DNA of 64,000 bases from Anisakis pegreffii. Taxonomy: Eukaryota; Nematoda; Chromadorea; Rhabditida; Anisakidae. A program made the translations under genes and the position numbers. The stretch is from the NCBI GenBank assembly GCA_035041965.1, contig JAPYMA010001464.1:17542-81541 (forward strand). The letters are read 5' to 3'. Shown piece by piece: positions 58,429 through 64,000 of the stretch. The notes below the pieces were generated by a model, which saw nothing but the letters and a program-made list of their open reading frames with translations, had not been told where the DNA came from and made no database searches. Numbering within the stretch: the stretch's first letter is position 1; each line of letters starts with the position of its first letter.

Positions 58429-60355
58429 ATGTATGGCACGATTCTTCATACAGATAGTCGAGAATGTCAAATTCGTTGTTAGTTTGAGCATGTTGCTAGG
58501 AAAAGGAACACATCGTTGGTTAAGATGTCTAAAACTCTCATAAATAGATTATCCTTGATGAACTTTTGAGTTAAATCTGTTACTCGGATCGCGAACTATC
58601 GTTTCTAATCGCGAAAGGGCAATCTCTTCCGATAAACAGCGCACATTTCGTGGAAATCGTCGGAGCATGTGAGTGGATATCGATAAGAAAAACGCTCACG
58701 ATATCGCATTAGCGTTTAATTAATCTTGTTTACGATACAAGCAGTGCATGGCATCATTCGCTTGGACGTCATATAGCACTTTATCATTCCGAGTGCACTT
58801 TTTAAGCTGGATTCGTGAAATTTTAGCACAATATGATCAAACTAATGGTGCAACTCTATTATCAGAGAATTATTCTCAGGTTCAGTTGCACTTGCAAAAA
58901 CTCTAGTTGTTCCTCTTTATGAATATTCACCTTATCAATGAAAATACTTGCCACCTTATAAAGCTTCTAACAAACGAAGGTAATGATTGAAATCGATGAA
59001 TTTCTTCGATGTTCTCCTGACTTTTTAATAGAATTCCGGTTCAATGCCACCGTCGGAGAGGAGAGTGTAAATTTAATCGATGGAAAGATAAATTCAAATT
59101 CTATTGGAATTTGATGTTTTGTTTACTGATCGTGAGTATTGAATTATGTTTAACATAGACATTTGAGAACAATATAAGAATATCAATTGAAGTGGAAATA
59201 TTGAGCGATTGGTTCGCTTTAATGAATGAGTTGCTCATCAATGATTCTAGTCGTAATTTTAAACGTGTGATCCTTATTTGGATAACGTGCATTGCATTGA
59301 AGTGATGCGATTTCAAGTTGAAGAACAATGCATTCGTTGAACAATCTCATTATTTCTTTCATTTAACATAATTGCTTGATGCCTCCGAAGATGAGCATCA
59401 AAGAGACGCAGCTTAATTACCAATAATGAGACACTGCAGCATGCAGCCTTAAAAAACCACTATTACGGCTGCTAGCATTCCGACGTTCACGTCTGAGAAT
59501 TTATTTCGCGTTCCAGTTCGAGTCAAGTGTCCGAATTTATCCAAAAATGCAATTGTGCATTCATCATGTAGGGATTATTTTTGTTTCTTGAGTTCTCTCA
59601 CTTCGAATTTTTTCATTATATTACTGCGAAGGATCAAATTATTCTCATTTTGATTTAATGTTACAAATAGTGCTACTGCTTCAAGCCTAAGGCGCTAATA
59701 ATGATTCATCTATTTGAAGGGCAGTTACAATAACCTATTACGAGTTTACGCCTTTCTTACATCAACGGTATCATAAATCTCACATTTTTTTCTTCTTTCT
59801 CCCAATACAGCTAACGATAACAGGTCAGAGAATCAGCTCTCTTCGGCAAGTTTTAGTGATAAAATTATTTTTATTATTTCCCGAGTATGTTAGCAGTTGA
59901 TGTTATCTTTCAAATTTCTCAGTTTTTAATGTTTAATCTTCGCATTTGATCAGCATACATCCTCTCTCAGTCTTATTTTTGTGATGAAAGGTGTCGATTC
60001 TTTTTTATGTCCGGACAAATTGATAGAACGATTATGGTGTGGGAGGAATGTAATAAATTTTGGCGAGCACGTTATTATATGCTGAAGGGAATTTAACAAA
60101 ACAATTATGATAATGATGATAGAATACGAGGATTGTCATGAATGAAACATATTTGGAATGTGATTCAGTTGCAAGTAGTATCACAAGTGATGAATAGAAT
60201 GAGTGAGGAATATCGAGTAGTGATTGAGTAAGTTGACGAGAGGGGGCAGCAGCTTCTTCGTAATCTCGAGGGTGCTACTCTTAAAGAGAACGAAGGATCG
60301 GAATTGTTATTCAGTGATTCGTGTTGAACATACATCATTTAACTTGATATAATAA

Positions 60356-60475
60356 TGATGAATATTCTAATATCGGACATGACAATAATAAATATTCCGA
60401 TATCGGACATGACAATAACAAATACTCCAGTATTGGACATGACAATGATAAATATTCCGACATCGGACATGACAA
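60356..60475 (-). repeat. Four tandem 30-bp units (right arm)
   Basis: Mirror of 42206-42325. A nearby T-run is one base shorter in this arm (about 60541-60547), which shifts the upstream frame relative to the repeat and argues that the decapeptide frame is not coding. Confidence 0.9.
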
Positions 60476-62805
60476 TAACATATTCGGACACAAAATTGAC
60501 AAATAATCCATAAAATTATGATGTAGGCAAAGTTCCAAACAAAAAAACATGAAATTCTTACCTCATTCAAATATCAGAGAAAGATAAAAGAAGAATATCA
60601 TATGGACTGCCTGATGTGAGCAAATGCATCGAAATTAGTGTTCAGATGGAACGCCCGGACGCCAATAATAAATACTGAATCTTTTTTGAATCTCGTTTCT
60701 AATCTCGGAATTCATGGTCTGAATAATCTTCAGATTTTGGGCTTTCATAAAATGACATTTTACTCATCTTGAATTACACATCAATCATTTAGAGTTCATC
60801 CATACTCATTGTCAGTAATATTTGTTGACTACTGTTCTTTGAGGCAACAAATGGATAAATCATTATATAACAGCCTCTATTCGAGATACTACAAAGATTA
60901 ATCTTGATATTACAAAGATTGATGTGATGTGCACATAATCCTAGTTGAAAATTACATATTTTATCACTCATTTAAGCTGTTAGTGGAATATGAAGGTTGG
61001 CTGGTTCGTTTGGGAAGTAGTGTGAATAATAAACTTTTATATAACAGATATGGAGGAACAATATTGAAAATGTGAAATTGTAAGGATGAGAGGTTGGCGA
61101 CTACGTGTGGGTCGTACTTATCTTGGGTTGTTTGTTTCAAGATTCATTCAGTTGCCGGCTATATGTTGCGAAAAGTTCGAGAGGAAGTGAAACTGTGCTA
61201 ATTGAACGAACAAATTAAATGGAGTGAAAATGCTTTCAAGAATGAATTCTAGATTATTCAATAGAATGTAGCCAGTAATTAGGTGCATTTGTAATACCAA
61301 AGGTTTCAATTCAATCCATGATGGAAAAAAATACTGTCTCAGCATAATGCAATGTTGAGACTGTGAGATAATCATCAAGTACAATGTATATAACCTCAGA
61401 TCCATCACTGAGTTAACATAAGAGAACATAATGCTGCCCTACCACCCCTTCAATTCTACTCATTTCCTCAAGTGCTTCATCGATTTTGATCGAATCGTGA
61501 ATATATTTATTATGAAGAGTTGGCAACAATCTATGTAAATGAACAAATGTTCATCACAGAACGAAAGTATCGTGTTTGCATTCCATAATATTTATTATTA
61601 ATCTTTGCTAATTATCATTTAAATCGACTGATTAGCTGTATAAACATCGAGGGATTTGCATTCCACACGCGATTGCATTCCACACGCAACATACCAACTC
61701 GTTTCCCCTCACTCAATCAATCCATTTTATATTTTATAGTTCCTTGCGACAGTCTCATTCAAGACGTGCGCCTTTCACATACGCATAAAGCTCAGATCAC
61801 TTCATTTGCATGTAATTTATTTGTATTCAATTCATTTATGCAAATCTGTTACATATATGCGTTACTATTTTGGACGCTGATTAGTTGAGTGAGGCTCATT
61901 ATGCAAATTCATTGCTGACGCAATTCGCCTTAACGTCACACCTGTTTCAGTTGCTGCCAGCTTCTGCTACGATCTATGTGATGTTTTTATCTCTTCAGCC
62001 GAGCATTTTGGTATCATGGTTAACTACATTGAGGAATAACTTGTGAAAATGAACAGTCCCGAATTCTCTGATGAAGGAATATGAATGGAAATCTATTTGT
62101 GCCATTCTGTGAAATTGTGCGCACACAGATAATATGATACTCGATGGAAGAACACAAGATTGGAAGTATGCGCACGAGGGCGTATTATTCCGCCTACTGC
62201 TTCTCGCTTGAACTGAGATGTCCTTTTGCATCAATTCCTTCCTTTCGCATTTGCGGATGCTTTGAAAGTAGCAGATAGTGAATTGCTGAAACAATATTCG
62301 CATGAATAGAAAGTGCGAGTTTATTATGATTGCTTCCGGCAGTTGAAGTGGAACTGAATTAAAATTGTTCCAGAAACAATTTCATCGGAAAACCACCACA
62401 TGCATTCACGACAGTCAGCTGGCTAGAAGTTCTTGCATGGGAAATCGCCGTCGTCTAACGTTTGAAAGCTGTTTGTTGCACGGCGAACAATTTCACACGC
62501 ATGATCATTAGATCTTTCGGTCCGCACGTCTACATCTCAGAAATGAGTGTAAGAAAATCAATGTTTTTCGATCGAAATTTCTGCAAATGAACCGAAACAT
62601 TTTCAGTTGCTGATTAGTGGCACGATGTGATATAAATCTATGCAATACTCAACGGGATTGATTGACGTCTAAGTTTACAATTAGCTGTCATATGTCGAAT
62701 ATTTACAATTTCATGACCTTATCTCACTTTTGATTAGTGCTTACTCGACTTTTTCGGTCTTTTTAAGCAGTTGATGAACCATCTAATTTTGCAACAATCT
62801 CGTGC

Positions 62806-62813
62806 CTGTGAGC
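62806..62813 (-). repeat. 8-bp target-site duplication (right arm)
   Basis: CTGTGAGC, reverse complement of the left-arm GCTCACAG, immediately before the transposon terminus. Confidence 0.85.
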
Positions 62814-64000
62814 TAAGGTTTGCAAAATCCCGACGATTTTTCAATCCCGGGATCGGGATTTAATCCCTAGATCGATTTTTGATCCCGGGATAATCCCGGG
62901 ATCGAACAATTATTGAAATATCGATGCGGGACATGTTTAAACACCTTTTTTCGAACCAATGTGTTCATTATTAATCAGAAAGGAGCTAATTCAACAAATT
63001 ATTGAACAAGTCCAAGGAACTAAGTGTTCAAATTCAAATTAATATTGCATATAATGATGCCAATAATATGCCGCAAGGGCGTACTGCATATTATATGCTA
63101 AGGCATCTTGTCTTCTCGGGTCTAAGCTAATAACAGTACACTTGCATGTGAATATGAAATTCTTGATTCTCGAACACTTATTTGCAATGCATCAAGTCCA
63201 TTCTCTCTCAGTGTTAACATCAGCTAAATTCTGCCGTTTCAGAAATTTCGATTTTTTACGGAAGAAATGCACCGCGTGAATTATATCATTTGAATTTTGA
63301 AATAATTAAAAGTTTATCTATAAAGGTTAAAAAAATATCCGCAATGGATTTTCATCGAACCATCGAGCACTTACATATTTGATAACTGCGATCAAAAATC
63401 ATGCAAATGTACTTGATATTCAAGCATAATGGAACAAGTTTGCTCACTTCGGCAATGAATTCTCACTATGAGTGAACTCAGTGAGAATTAATCTACATTT
63501 CGATCGAATGAAAACGTTTCCAACTAGCGAAGTAAAAAGACTTGCAGTCTTTGGAACATACAGTTGAATTAACATATGGAATATTGAAGCCGAACAAATC
63601 TTGTGGGATGGAAGAACTCAAATTTTCATTGAACTTTGTTGGTCTTGGTTTTTATTAGAAAATGTGATTATCTCTGTTAGTCTACTTAGTAATGCACCCA
63701 GATGAGCGTGATATAAAGGAATGAAGAGCAGAATAATCAGTTGAATATTCAATGAAATGTTACGTAAAATTTCATCGAGCTGTCGTTGATCATGTCATTC
63801 GTCCAAATTGCATGTATTTCCTTAGCTGTTCATAAATTATAGAGGGCAAACACAAAAAACGACTGCATATGAATGAGGTGGGAATGATTAAAGCTTACTT
63901 CAAGATGAACATACTATCAAAGTTCACGCAAATTGACCTGTTTTATCAAATCCCGAAATCCCAGGATTTTTCAAAACTGAAATCCCGGGATCGGGATCAG
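62814..64000. mobile_element. hAT-type transposon, right-arm copy, cut by window end
   Basis: Mirror of 38640-39866, beginning TAAGGTTTGCA; about 40 bp are missing at the window edge. It carries the same GATCCCGGGAT sub-terminal words. Confidence 0.85.

Larger units (their letters stand above)
51352..64000 (-). repeat. Right arm of giant inverted repeat, cut by window end
   Basis: Reverse complement of 38680-51308. Everything described for the left arm recurs here in mirror orientation; the stretches between listed features (52287-52431, 52630-52929, 53180-54123, 54173-55187, 55451-57596, 58429-60355, 60476-62805) hold no additional gene that I can support. Differences from the left arm lie outside about 51.35-56.09 kb. 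They include an extra T in a run near 56246-56254, an 11-bp insertion near 56325, an 8-bp insertion near 58029, a T-run change near 60541, and scattered substitutions. Confidence 0.97.

Noticed and set aside
1..64000. tRNA, rRNA or spliced-leader RNA genes
   Set aside because: I saw no cloverleaf with A and B boxes, no ribosomal segment and no SL RNA hairpin by eye. A covariance-model scan would be decisive.

Overview
This window is nuclear DNA from a nematode. It is AT-rich, with many introns and GT...AG splice sites, and several start codons lie just downstream of a pyrimidine-rich acceptor, as in spliced-leader trans-splicing. The gene content is diagnostic: a KSAFVRFG-type FMRFamide-like peptide precursor (flp-17 class) and a cuticle collagen ending in the usual YCPCP carboxyl segment. 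I cannot fix the species or clade. Most coding sequence is in short exons, so I rebuilt the genes from splice sites and checked that exon lengths and phases sum to whole codons.

Layout of the unique part (1-38.6 kb). A seven-exon gene on the minus strand (3602-53) encodes a coiled-coil protein with a propeller-like C-terminal half. It is followed by flp-17 (6553-5968, minus), an orphan terminal exon (6997-6764, minus), replication factor C subunit 3 (13763-10839, minus, eight exons, 352 residues) and the COPII GTPase SAR1 (16631-14730, minus, six exons, 192 residues). Next come a cuticle collagen (19526-21393, plus, five exons, 321 residues) and a rhodopsin-family neuropeptide receptor (26555-22582, minus, six exons, 359 residues). 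From 26.6 to 38.6 kb the sequence is gene-poor. It holds the second copy of a roughly 650-bp dispersed repeat, two 3' ends of a non-LTR retrotransposon, and two possible small membrane or secreted proteins.

From about 38.68 kb to the window end the sequence is one enormous inverted repeat. Each arm is at least 12.6 kb, separated by 43 bp (51309-51351). The inner roughly 4.74 kb of the arms shows no difference where I compared it; further out there are scattered substitutions and small indels (11, 8 and 1 bp). Each arm carries a spliced gene for a small secreted protein that I do not recognise, a hAT-type transposon with a perfect 8-bp target-site duplication, a 30-bp tandem repeat and a perfect 23-bp hairpin. 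The palindrome runs off the right edge, so its outer limit is unknown. It may be a genuine palindromic duplication with central gene conversion, or two haplotypes or a fold-back read joined during assembly; the sequence alone does not settle this.

The named genes are ordinary housekeeping, cuticle and neuropeptide functions with no operon-like packing. The unusual content is the palindrome and its unrecognised genes.
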